Assembly (NCBI GenBank): GCA_029717555.1
Contig: JAMDHS010000147.1
Span: 1 to 26,658 of the forward strand
Length of the DNA: 26,658 nucleotides
DNA from: Peribolospora baueri
Taxonomy: Eukaryota; Basidiomycota; Peribolosporomycetes; Peribolosporales; Peribolosporaceae
Direction of reading: 5' to 3'
Shown here: positions 1 to 13,675 of the stretch, piece after piece
How the letters are laid out: each line of letters begins with the position of its first letter
Numbering within the stretch: the first letter of the stretch is position 1
Made by a program: the position numbers and the translations under genes
The notes under the pieces: generated by a model
Databases searched by the model: none
What the model saw: only the letters and a program-made list of their open reading frames with translations
What the model was told of the DNA's origin: nothing

Positions 1-156
1 TTTTTTTTCATTCGCGTGCCAAAGCTACGTATTGAATTGCGCACGGCCGTGTCGTCTTCGCTCTTCCACTTCCTGTCTCCAATTGCAATCCGGCGATAAC
101 GAACGCAAAAATATTTTACGGACACATCCTCCGTACGACCGCACGCAAACATTCTT
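1..156. other. Left window edge, DLD2 downstream flank
   Basis: These bases lie downstream of the dehydrogenase stop codon on the minus strand. They begin with eight T, followed by AT-richer sequence than the genes have. They would hold the 3' UTR of the dehydrogenase. I see no gene or RNA here. The homopolymer at base 1 suggests an assembly break. Confidence 0.6.
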
Positions 157-2765
157 TCAAGCCACATCTGGAGATGACTCGGTCGAGGTTCGGATGTACT
201 GACCGACGACGGAGAAAAGGTGCAAGATACAAAGTGAGCGACGGTGTGCACAACAAAGTTGATCCCCCTTCGGCGACTCGTCCACATTCGACCCGACCCA
301 TGCACTGGCCGAACGACGAGCGTACGCACCTTGTACGGGTTCAAGATGCTCCTGGGATCAAAGAGCTTCTTGATACGCTTCATGTACTCAATCGACACTG
401 CGTCCTTGCTGTAGCCAATGTAAGGCGCCTTTTGCAGGCCCAAGCCGTGCTCCGCGCTGATAGATCCGCTGGTGGGTAGGTCAGTGAGGTGAACAGGAGG
501 TGGAGACCGAGGAGAATGTGTAGAGGGGAAGGAATGTGAGCGGTCGCGCAGAACGGGCATGATCGGCGGGTGAGGTCACAAAACCTTCACTCACCGCTTC
601 TTGGCTGGTCGCACACCAATCCGGGCGATGAAAAAGCGGGCGCACAGGAAGCAAATCGAGTCGAATCCGCTCGTCAGAACCGTCTCGCGGCACGCGACCT
701 CCTCCCACCAAATGAGCGGACGTGCGCCACGCGACCACTCACAGACCCATTCGAAGATGTAAGGCTCGATGACGCCCTCAATCTTCTTGTCGAACCGGCT
801 AGCGACGATGTTGATGTGGAGGTTGCCTGTAGCCGAGGAAGACGGGAGGAGGGGTGATTACGCGCACGGTCTTACATGGATGCGCTCGGCCACGGCCGTC
901 CTCGATCCGAGTCACGTCAAATCACCGAGCATTCAGAAGCTCACCGTCGCCGATGTGACCGTACCCAACCACGCTCCGAATATCGAAGCCCTCCTCGCCC
1001 TCGCGCACGCCAACACCCTGGTTGAGCATGCCCCTGTCCCTGAACCTGCTTCGCATGTCCTCGACGAGCGTGTTCATCACCTCGACCTTCATGCTCAGGT
1101 CATACTTGTACACGCTGCCCATCTTGCCCGCCGCCTCTGGGATGGACTCGCGGAGAGACCAGAGGGAGGCTTGTTGGGAGGCGCCTTGGGCCAGCACGCC
1201 GTCGGAAATGGTGCCTGATTCCATAAGATCCTCAAGCAAGCCTTGGAGTTTCTGAGGTCCCGAAGGCGGGAGGGAAGGAAGGGAGAGCGAAAGTAAGACC
1301 GGAGCCATACCGGTTCACGTCGATGACCGCGGGTGCACTCTCACCTCCTCGTCATGCTCCGCCTTGCTTCCAGAAGTCTCGACGAGGACGTAGAAAGGAT
1401 GTCTAGCCTCGAACGGGTCCTTCGGGCGAGAAGTGGCGTGCTTCTGAACACAGTCAAACGCATGCTCGTCGAAGAACTCGAACGCGGACAGGATCTCGCC
1501 GCAGTGGGCCTTGCACTTGGCGAACGCCTTCTGCACGGCGTCGTAGCTCTCCAGAGCGAAGACGGCCACGTTGGTCGCCGAGGGGCGTCGGGAGGCCGCA
1601 ATGGCCACCTTTGTGATCACACCGATAGTGCCTTCCGATCCTATGAAGAGCTGCTTGAGGTCAAAGCCCGTGTTGTCCTTACGCAGCGTCGTCAGGTTGT
1701 CCATTACCGTGCCATCTGGAAGGACGACTTCCAATCCAAGCACCGAGCCGTGCAAAGAGCCGTAACGAAGAAGTCGAAGACCACCGGCATTGGTGGCCAC
1801 GTTCCCACCGATGTGGCAGCTACGTAAAAGAGGGAACGGAGATAGAGAGTGAGATGAAGCATTCGGGCGGTGATGTGACAAACCGAGCAGAGTTCGAAAA
1901 GGGGAGACGGAGGCTCACCTGCCCTTGGCGCCGAGATCGAGGGGAATAATGTACCCGCGCTCCGCAAGGTAGTTGTCCAGGCTTTCGAGGATGCACCCGG
2001 CGTCTGCGACGAGGGCGCCGGAAACCTCGTCAAAAGAGTGCACCTTGTTCATGTTAGAGAGCGAGAGCACTATCTCGTCGAAGACTGGTGTGGAGCCGCC
2101 TGCACGAGAAGGTAGTCCGGGGGGAAAGGAACAACTTTCAATGCCAATTCTGTCGCTCGACAAACTATGAATTCCAGAAGCAACGACTCACCGACGAGCC
2201 CGGTGTTGCCGCCCTGGGGCACGACGGCGAGCCGTCTCTCGTGGCAGTACCTGAGGATCTTGGCTACCTCGTCGGTGGTCCTAGGCTTGAGCACACAGGC
2301 GCTCCTCCCCTTGTACTTGCCCATCCAGTCCTCGTTGAACGCTTCCAGCTCGCTCTCTTCCACCAGAGACGCCTCAACGCTCCTTTCGGGCTTGAGCGTT
2401 GTGAGGAGTTGCGTGGACGGGGTGGAGAGCATAGAAGCGAACGCGGAGATGTCGGCGGGCGTCAGCGTGGCATATTGCGGGTCGCGGGTCGGCGGAGGGG
2501 CCGCTCGGACTGATCGACTGGTGTGGAAGCCTAGACTCTGGCGGCCGAGGTTGAGCAGGGAAGGTAGGGCGACGGGAGACATGGGACGTCGCGGTACGGG
2601 TTGGGGAGCGGCGAGGGTTGAGATACAAGAAGAGGGCATGGACCGCTGGATTGATGGAGGCGGAGCATCCCTGGCAAGACGGCAGGAGCGCGCTGTGACC
2701 GAGCGCCCGAGTCGGGAGGACGGAGCGCTGACGAGGCTAGCTGCTCTGGAGCTCATGGCTGGCAT
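157..2765 (-). CDS. DLD2: Mitochondrial D-2-hydroxyglutarate / D-lactate dehydrogenase, FAD-linked (DLD2/D2HGDH type)
   Basis: This is a flavoprotein that oxidises D-2-hydroxyglutarate or D-lactate to the 2-keto acid. Proposed exons: 2765-2192, 2099-1919, 1819-1345, 1251-945, 826-743, 604-595, 468-330 and 198-157, giving 603 codons plus stop with every phase matching. The start is the first ATG of the first exon. It gives an Arg/Ser-rich, acid-poor leader ending near GFHTSRSVR, typical of a mitochondrial presequence. The VAO-type FAD domain shows [20 protein letters not shown] (about 182-201) and [15 protein letters not shown] (about 251-265). The C-terminal domain has VYKYDLS, the metal-binding [11 protein letters not shown] (His509, His516) and SISAEHG (His551), and ends NPYKYI plus a short tail. 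The last acceptor (base 199) is the least certain. A 10-nt exon is needed to keep frame. Substrate preference between 2-hydroxyglutarate and lactate cannot be read from sequence. VTI1 lies upstream on the same strand. Confidence 0.92.
595..604 (-). other. 10-nt microexon of the dehydrogenase gene
   Basis: The ten bases CCAAGAAGCG follow an acceptor (GACCAG) and precede a consensus donor (GTGAGT). The upstream exon ends in phase 1 (GTC T) and the downstream exon starts with one codon base (C GGA). Inserting the microexon gives [15 protein letters not shown], which matches the spacing in yeast and human homologues. Joining the flanking exons directly with their consensus sites would shift the frame. 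Confidence 0.85.
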
Positions 2766-3218
2766 GTCCTTGAGCTGGAAGCCGGTCAGGAACGGGCGGA
2801 GGAGAGCGGCGGCGAGAGGCAGAGTGCACAAGGCAACAAACACGAAGAGCGGCGAGGGAGCTGGAGGCAAGACGGTGGACGCCTGGAGAGGGCAGTCAGC
2901 AAATTACTCGCGGTCGAAGGGGACTGCGTGCGGCAGTAGCTGTGCAACTCTCGTGCCGGTCGTCTTGAACATTGCAAAGTCCAATCAATGACTTGCTTGA
3001 AGGCACTGGTCACGTGCACGCAGCGGGGTCTTGCCGGTTGCCGCAGCAATAAGCGGACCCGGGCGGGGACCCTCCAGTCAGGGGCCGGGAGTAACGATAT
3101 GATCTCTCGGGGTCGTGCGAAAACTTTGTCCAAGGGGTCTGCTGGTTCGCCAATCTTGCGTCTCGCCCGACGTCCTACGTCTGACATTCCTCTTCGCACT
3201 GTCCCTATCCGTACAGTC
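2766..3218. promoter_or_regulatory. Intergenic region: VTI1 3' end and dehydrogenase promoter
   Basis: This stretch between two minus-strand genes must hold the VTI1 3' UTR and the dehydrogenase promoter and leader. An E-box CACGTG sits at 3011-3016, about 250 bp upstream of the dehydrogenase ATG. The open frame running upstream of the chosen ATG begins only at a TTG and gives a hydrophobic stretch, so I left it out of the protein. No other gene is visible. Confidence 0.5.
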
Positions 3219-4500
3219 TCAATGGAGCTTCGAATACACTATAACGACGATGAGGAGAATGAGAACGACGATGATGGCGATGGTGATCATCCGCTGTTGT
3301 TTCATCCTACAGGTATCCAAGCGTTGGGCAGAGGACATGGCGGGCGTCGATACGAGACGACGTCAAAGGCGATTGCAGGGCAAGGTGCGCAAAATCAACC
3401 GAAGGGAAAGCTGATGGATCAGGACGGAGGACCGAGGGTCCCAAAAAGGGAAACAAGCAGAACATGTGGATCGACCAATAGAGCCGGTCGCGCTCCTGGG
3501 AGAACCGAGGTGGAGAGGAAGCGCGTCAAGAAGCTGCAGACGTACTCACCGTCGGATCATCTTCTTGAGTGTCTTCGACGCCTTGTCCAGATTCGAGTCT
3601 GCGCCATGGAGCTGAGGACGAGAAGTGCGGCAGCGAACGTAATGGTATGTGGTGAGGTGTGGTCGGGACCGGTGAGCATGGAGAACGGAAGGGCACTGAA
3701 GGTGCCGCACACCAGACTCACCGTATCCCTCGATGCCTCGATCTGTTCTCTCTGGCTCCTCAAATCACTCAAGATCTCTCCTCCCAGCTCCTCTGTTTCA
3801 AGAGCAACCCTTTGGCTGTCCTCGAGCCTCCTCGACCCGTCCTGCAACGTCTCCGTTCCTGACAGCAGCCTCGTCCTCTGCGCTTGTGCATAGCCTTCCT
3901 CCCCGCCGTGTCCCGCCTCCAGGTCGCCCATTTCGCCCGCGCCGCCGACGCCATAGCCGAGCAGCTCAGATCGGTCGGATGAGGCGAGCTGCGTGCGCAC
4001 TTCTTCTTTGATCTTGCCCAACTCGGCGCGATAGCCTCGGAGCTTCACTTGGTACCGGGGCTTGACGCTTTGGGGGAAACCTTGGAGCTCGATGTCCATT
4101 TGGGAGATCTGTAAGAGAGAAAGGTATAAGGCACGTGAAGTCGGTGCTGAGTGAATCAGAAGGACGGATTAGCCATCTCTTGTCCGCTTTCCACCCAGCG
4201 ATACATACAATTTCGTCCGCCTCGTCCACCTCCATGTCCAACCGCCTCAGTGTCGCCTTTCGCTGTTCTGAAAGATCAAAAATGAACAGAGATAGAAGAA
4301 AAGCGGGTCGGAGCAAACGGGCACATGAGATCAGCTTCGTCAAGCAAACCGTCTTCCATCGGTCGCACCCATCACGTTCGCCGCCAGTTGCCTCCCGACT
4401 CACCTCCCTTCTGCACCTTGGCGTCCTTGTCCAACTTCTCCTTGATCCCGGAAGTGAGCGACGCAAAGTCGCCCTCATAGCTTTCGAAGAGCTCTGCCAT
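3219..4500 (-). CDS. VTI1: Vesicle SNARE Vti1 (Qb-SNARE)
   Basis: Vti1 is a tail-anchored SNARE that pairs with several syntaxins in Golgi, endosome and vacuole fusion. Proposed exons: 4500-4404, 4267-4209, 4108-3722, 3611-3550 and 3306-3219, for 230 codons plus stop in continuous frame. The N-terminal Vti1 helical domain starts MAELFESYEGDFASL and continues through GEQRKATLRRLDMEVDEADE and ISQMDIELQGFP. The SNARE motif includes LRSQREQIEASRDT and LHGADSNLDKASKTLKKM. The last exon is one membrane segment (about residues 208-226, nearly all I/V/L) followed by SKLH, a classic tail anchor. Length fits the family (about 215-230). The 243-nt intron before the anchor exon is the longest one I placed in the window. 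The gene diverges from HIS4 across 298 bp. Confidence 0.95.
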
Positions 4501-4798
4501 GCCTGTCTTTCCTTTGTCTGCCCTTCCTTCCTCCCTTCGTTCTTGTTGTCTCTGTTTGGTGTGTATGAGGTGGTTATCGCGCGACGCTACCCGCGGGCTG
4601 TGGCGCCCGTCCCTGTTGCTGCGGCACGTCGAGCGTCGTTGTGACGCAACTCGGGTGCGCCGCAGCAACCTACCTTGGCGAAGATCAGAGCTGACTCCTT
4701 GAACGACGTCCGTCCGACGACTCAGGACGACATCTTCATCTCTGCTCGAGCTCACCCACCGACGGGCCCGTTTCAAAGGTCGGTCATCCTCGCCCGAT
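4501..4798. promoter_or_regulatory. Divergent VTI1 / HIS4 promoter
   Basis: These 298 bp separate two divergent start codons and must serve both genes. A TGACTC hexamer, the Gcn4-type core, lies at 4692-4697, and a one-mismatch site CGACTCA lies at 4718-4724. Both are 75-110 bp upstream of the HIS4 ATG, as expected for amino-acid starvation control, although they could fall within the leader. An 11-bp inverted repeat (GTTGCTGCGGC at 4615-4625, GCCGCAGCAAC at 4659-4669) flanks an inner GCGTC/GACGC pair. Site assignments are by eye. Confidence 0.45.
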
Positions 4799-7700
4799 AT
4801 GGCCGGCGCTCCTGTTTTCCTTCCTTGGCTCTCATCCCTCCCGGAGCCAGCCGCGCTCTCTGCCCTCTCGCGCATCGGACCGCTCTTGGTTCCTTCATCC
4901 AAGCTCTCTGAAGTCTCTCACCAAGTCGCCCCGGCCACCAGCTTTGTCGTCTTCTTTACCGATGCCACGATTCCCTACGACGATGCCATCGCTTGCCTCA
5001 ACGCCGGCGCCGAGGCCGTCGTTTCTTCGGACACCTCCCTCGTCGGCCAGGTCCCCGCGAATCGGCTGATCCTCGTTGTCAGCCCCGGTACAGCTGTCCC
5101 TGTTCCCGAGGTCGCCGAAAATATCAAGGGAGTTCTGGTACAGCTCCCCACCGGGGTGAGCGCCGCCGACCCGACCGCTTTGGAGACTGTGAGGGCGTTC
5201 AGGCAGTCTCTCGGCAAGAAGGAGGCCGGGAAGGTCCTTTATGTCCTTCCCAGCGAGGGCGCGTCAGCTCCCAAACCAGCAGACGTAGCGTCGATATGGA
5301 AGGCGGATGCGACTCTCGTCGTTCCCGTTGCTCAGCTTACACTTCCTTCCCCGTCTGACGGCTTGACGATCACCGAGACGGGGACCGGCGCCGACAAACT
5401 CTCCATCCCTGCCGCTTTCACTGCACCCCTCGTCTCCGACCGCAGCGACGGACTATTCCCCACCCTCGTCGTTTCTGCCTCCAATCACCACTCCCTCGGT
5501 CTCGTCTATTCTTCCTCTCAGTCACTCGGTCTCTCCATCGTCACCGGCTCCGCCGTTTATCAATCCCGCAAACACGGCCTATGGCGCAAGGGCGAGACGT
5601 CCGGCGCGACGCAAGAGGTGCTCAGCTTGCACATCGATTGCGATGCCGATGCGATCGAAATCCGCGTGCGGCAGAAGGAGGGTACCGGGTTCTGTCACCT
5701 CGGCACGGACGGCTGCTTTGGCTCTCTTAGTGGCTTGGCCAAGCTGGAGAGTACGCTCAAGAGCAGGCTGAGGGAGGCACCCGAGGGCAGTTACACCCAT
5801 CGACTTTTCAAGGATGAGGCGCTGCTCAAGAGCAAGATCATGGAAGAGGCGGAGGAGCTGTGTGACGCGAGTGCGGAGGACAAGGAGCACGTCGCTTTCG
5901 AGGCGGCTGACCTGTTCTACTTTGCTCTGACGAGGTGCATCGCCGCCGGCGTGAGCCTCGCCGACATTGAGAGGAAGCTGGACGAGAAGAGCAGGAAGGT
6001 GACCAGGCGCAAAGGAGATGCCAAGGGCAAGTGGGCGAACAAGGTGAATGCGCCGGCGGGCGAGAGCAAGGACGTGCCTTCTACCAAGGCCGCCGTTCCG
6101 TCGGCTCAGGCGCCGCCGACGACCACCGCTACGACGGTGGACGAGTCTGAGCCCATAAAGATGCAGACGCATGAACTCTCCAAGGTCACCGACGCCGTTC
6201 AGCGAGCTGCGCTGTTCAAGCGTCCCGCAATCCGCTCAGAGGCGGTCATGTCCCTCGTCCGGCCCATCCTTTCGGCCGTGCGAGACGGCGGCGATAAGGC
6301 CGTGTTGGAGCTGACGGCCAAGTTCGACAAGGCCAAGCTCGACAGTCCTGTTCTCCTTCCTCCGTTCTACTCCGCCGAGAAGTATGGCTCCAAGGCGCTT
6401 AGTGCAGAGCTCAAAGGATCGATCGACCAAGCGTATGCGAACATCCGCAAATTCCACGCTGCGCAGCGAGACAAGGACACGCCGCTGGAGGTGGAGACTA
6501 TGCCGGGTGTGGTGTGCCGACGGTTCTCGAGGCCGATCGCCCGGGTGGGGCTGTACGTGCCTGGAGGGACGGCCGTGCTGCCGTCCACGGCGCTCATGCT
6601 CGGCGTCCCCGCGCAGGTGGCGCAGTGCCCTACGATCGTGCTGGCGACGCCTCCCCTTCCGGACGGGAGCATCTCCGCGGAGGTGGCGTACGTGGCGGAC
6701 CTCGTCGGAGCGTCGCAGGTCGTGCGAGCCGGTGGTGCGCAGGCGGTGGGCGCTATGGCGTATGGCACAGAGACGGTGAGCAAGGTGGACAAGATCGTCG
6801 GACCGGGAAACCAGTTCGTCACCGCTGCCAAGATGCTCGTGCAGAACGAGCTGGATGCGCTTGTCAGCATTGACATGCCAGCCGGGCCCAGCGAGGTGTT
6901 GGTGAGTTCCTGTTCGCTTCCCGGCTCAAGCAGCGGTCCACGTCGGTCGCGATCCGAGTATTCATTGGAATCGCTCGCTCGCTTGGCTAACCGCAGGCCT
7001 CCCTTTTCCCTTCCATAGGTCATGGCAGACGCGACTGCCCAACCGGCCTTCGTGGCCTCGGACCTGCTCTCTCAAGCGGAGCACGGCCCAGACTCCCAGG
7101 TGGTCCTTCTGGCCATCTCCCTTCCAGACTCGCTCCTCTCGGCCATCGAAGCCGAAGTGGACGCCCAGGCGCATGCGCTCCCTCGCAGCGCCATCGCCCG
7201 ACAGGCCATCTCCAAGAGTCTGATTGTCCGCGTCGACTCTGTGGAGGAGGCCGTGAAGTGGAGCAACGAATATGCGCCGGAGCACTTGATCATTCATGTG
7301 CAAGGGGCGGAGAAGGTGGTCGACGGAGTTACCAATGCCGGCAGCGTCTTTGTAGGGCCTTGGACGCCCGAGAGCTGTGGCGACTATGCTTCTGGTGAGC
7401 GCCGGCGTTCCTTGCTTCTGGGCATTAGATACGTGTGCATGGACGGTCATTGACACCTTGACCCATCTTACGGTCCCTAATAACTTGGCAGGAACAAACC
7501 ACACCCTCCCGACGTACGGCTTCGCGCGTCAATACTCGGGCGTGTCCTACTCGACGTTCACGAAAAACATCACCTCGCAGCAGATCTCCAAGGCGGGGCT
7601 GGACGGGTTGGGCCCGCACGTGGTGAGGCTGGCGGAGACGGAGGGGCTGGAGGGTCACGCCAACGCGGTCAGGTTGAGGCTGAAGGCGGAGAGGAATTGA
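4799..7700 (+). CDS. HIS4: Histidine biosynthesis trifunctional protein (PRA-CH / PRA-PH / histidinol dehydrogenase)
   Basis: This enzyme catalyses steps 2, 3, 9 and 10 of histidine synthesis. Exons 4799-6901, 7019-7394 and 7492-7700 give 895 codons plus stop. After an N-terminal region of about 225 residues, phosphoribosyl-AMP cyclohydrolase shows SRKHGLWRKGE, CDADAI and GTGFCHLGT (about 255-310). Phosphoribosyl-ATP pyrophosphohydrolase shows LKSKIMEEAEEL and EAADLFYF (about 335-405). A linker rich in Ala/Thr/Pro leads to histidinol dehydrogenase (about 464-895), with GLYVPGGTAVLPS, VGPGNQFVTAAK, DMPAGPSEVL, the zinc ligands in SQAEHGPD, the catalytic EH of YAPEHL, GDYASGTNHTLPTYG and the final GHANAVRLR. 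All key residues are present, so it looks functional. Both introns interrupt the dehydrogenase part, and both splice junctions restore conserved sequence. Confidence 0.97.
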
Positions 7701-8075
7701 CGAGACGCCGGCTGTTTGTATCGTCGGAGGGCGGATCGGATGGACGTGCCTGACTTCGTGATTGCGTGATATGTTCGATAGAGCAGCCTTGGCTTGCCAT
7801 TTACTCTGGGATGAGTGCGAATAGACGTGGACCGTGCGCTGGACTCGTTCGACCGTCGGGAACATTTCCAAGAAGAAGCGTCGTTGACGCACGTGGCTCG
7901 GCACCAGGTCCGATCGGATATTGACCGCGGCGACTACGAGAATTTTGTTTGTCCACAAATCGTGTCATCCGATCCGCCTCGACGGCGTCCTGTCGAGCCA
8001 GCTCCCTCTCGAGACCGACCGCCGCCGACGTCCTTCTTTTCCTCCTTTCTCTCGACACCACCCCCGCGCTCAGCC
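7701..8075. promoter_or_regulatory. Intergenic region: HIS4 3' end and ABZ1 promoter
   Basis: This gap between two plus-strand genes contains the HIS4 3' UTR and the ABZ1 promoter. It has an E-box CACGTG at 7890-7895 and a pyrimidine-rich tract at about 8031-8060 just before the ABZ1 ATG, a common feature of fungal leaders. I see no additional gene. Confidence 0.45.
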
Positions 8076-11523
<3,448 letters not shown>

Positions 11524-12064
11524 GGAGGGACTGGTTTCGGCGAGCGCAAGCGTCCATCGGACGCGAAGCTTGGGGCCCGCCTCCACGCGAGACAACGATA
11601 TCACGGGGGCTCACCGGCCTCAATTCCAGGAGCCGATGTTAGCGCACGACACGTCTTCCGACACCGGCGCCTACAGCGGAGGTGACCGAGTAGATGTCAA
11701 CGATGTGACGACGATCGATATGACGATGGTCTTTGATCGATGCGGGCGCGCGTGTGCGGTATTTGACTCCGACGGGCATCATCCGCAAGGGGAAGCCTCG
11801 CATGCTGTCAAGATTGCAAAATTTCCGCATTCACGGTACGCAAACATTTTCCCCCACGCACTCGCACAGATCCCTTACGGTCGCGTTTCCTCTGTAAGGA
11901 CGCCGGTACAAAGAGAGACACTGCACGCGAGCTTGTTCAGGGCAACTGAAGCGCCTCTCACGGTCAGTGTAGTTCACCTTTGTCCACGTGCCAGTGGGCG
12001 GGGAAAGGCGTACGTGAGATGAGGATTCCAAGAGGGGCGCCCAGACCTGCCTATCCGACCCTAT
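11524..12064. other. Convergent intergenic region, ABZ1 and RidA-DAO 3' ends
   Basis: Two genes end towards each other here, so the stretch should hold two 3' UTRs. It contains no recognisable gene. A frame of about 170 codons on the plus strand across 11501-12022 shows no family resemblance and no splice-consistent extension. One CACGTG lies near 11985. Confidence 0.5.
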
Positions 12065-13675
12065 TCAAAGCTTGGCGCTGGCCTTGGCGCCGCCTTCCAG
12101 GATAAAAAATTCCTCGACGAGATTACCCACGTTCTCCGCGATGCCCCAGCTTGCCTGGTATCTGTCAGGAAAAAGGCGCAGCAGGCAAGGGATGCGCCGT
12201 CGAGTCAGCGAGAGCTACGTGTGATCCATCTGCGATGCATAAGAGTTGAGCAGGGATGTATTACACCACTCACCCCGCGGGACCGATGCCGTAAGCATGA
12301 ACGACGGGGATAGATCCTCCTTTCTCGAGCCTGAGCGACTCGCGCTCGACCCTCGCACCTGCCTTCCGGGCGGGACGAAGACCGACGTTGACCCGTATGA
12401 CCTCGATGCCTTCCGTCTCGGCGAGTTTGGCCTTCATCTCCTCATCCTGCGTCTCGCAGACCAGCTCGGGGCAGCACTTTTTGCATTCGCGTAGGATGCG
12501 CCTCGTCGTGGCCTCTTCGGGCTCTAAGAGGTCTCTGCCCTCCTGGAAGGTGCCGCCGAGGATGACGTCTCCGGAGAGAGCGCGTGGAATGATGTACGTC
12601 GGGTCGGCGCCATAACGGACCTCGTCACCGCGGGTGGCGAGCGCCGACGATATGCACCTCTTCACTCGCGGTGCTCGCACGAGTACCGTTTGGCCCCGGA
12701 TGGGCATCACGCTCGCGTCGCGAACGTCCGACAGGTGTCGAGCACCAAGCCCCGTGGCGTTCACGAGAGCGGAGGCGGTGGGGACCAAGTCTCGGGCGGC
12801 CGCGAGGGACGGGAGGGTGGAGCAGCGGTGAAAGACGATGGGCTTGTGATCGGCCGACGTGGGTTGGTAGGCGAGTCGGGTCAAGTAGGAGAGGTAAAGG
12901 GGTACGTTAAGAGTAATGGACTCGTAGGTCATGCCGTAAACGCCGGCTGGGAGGTCGGACTCGGGGATCAGCCGGAACTGGTCGTTGGAACGTGAGCATC
13001 AGAGCGGCGGGGTTAATGAAGACCGTCCAGACGCACGACGGTAGCGGAGGGCAATGTGCGCTCACATTGAAGGTTAGGTCTTTGTACCAGACGTTTGAAG
13101 GATCGATAGGCTTTGTCGTGTACTCCTCGAAGGGCATTCTCTGTCGAGAGGACAAGTGGGTCAATTGAGCTTCGATGACAGCAGTGAGAAGGCAGACATG
13201 AAAGGAAAGTGGCAGAAGGCACGCACAGCGACCAGTTCGGGATGCTCCTTGCCGATCTCGAGCATCTTGCGAAAAGTCACTTCATCCCAGCCTTGCTGAC
13301 GGACGTCGTCAGGAGCAGCGTGCGAGCACCAGTTGGCACCCTGACAAAATGCGATGATAGTCGTCCAAATGACCATGAATTCGCGAAAACTTCAGGGAGA
13401 CATGGCGTGCTCACCGCCCAAGGACTGGCGAACGCCTGGGAAAAAGTATCCTGAGGGAGGTCCCTGGCGACGATGTGTACGTCGAACCCGCGCTCTCGGA
13501 GAACGATGGCGGAGGTGAGGCCAATGACTGCGACCGACGGATGACCATGTGAGCGATATGGGCGTTATCGTCCAAACACACTATGCCCTCGACCTTCGAA
13601 AGACTCACCTCCTGAGCCAACTACCGCGACTATTGATCTCTTCGGACGTTGGATAGCCGTCGACACGTGTGATGA
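12065..13675 (-). other. D-amino-acid oxidase segment of the fusion gene (exons 5-10)
   Basis: Six exons encode a full-length FAD-dependent D-amino-acid oxidase of about 375 residues, close to the usual 350-370. Its first exon runs back from the GSG motif to an acceptor at 13676. In its own frame there is no ATG back to a TGA just upstream, so it depends on an upstream exon for its start. The product ends in AKL. Confidence 0.93.

Noticed and set aside
2766-2870. N-terminal extension of the dehydrogenase
   Set aside because: The extra frame begins at TTG, not ATG, and would put a hydrophobic stretch ahead of a good mitochondrial leader.
5579-6172. Open frame of 197 codons on the minus strand
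   Set aside because: It is antisense to HIS4 with Arg/Leu-rich shadow composition. HIS4 is certain here.
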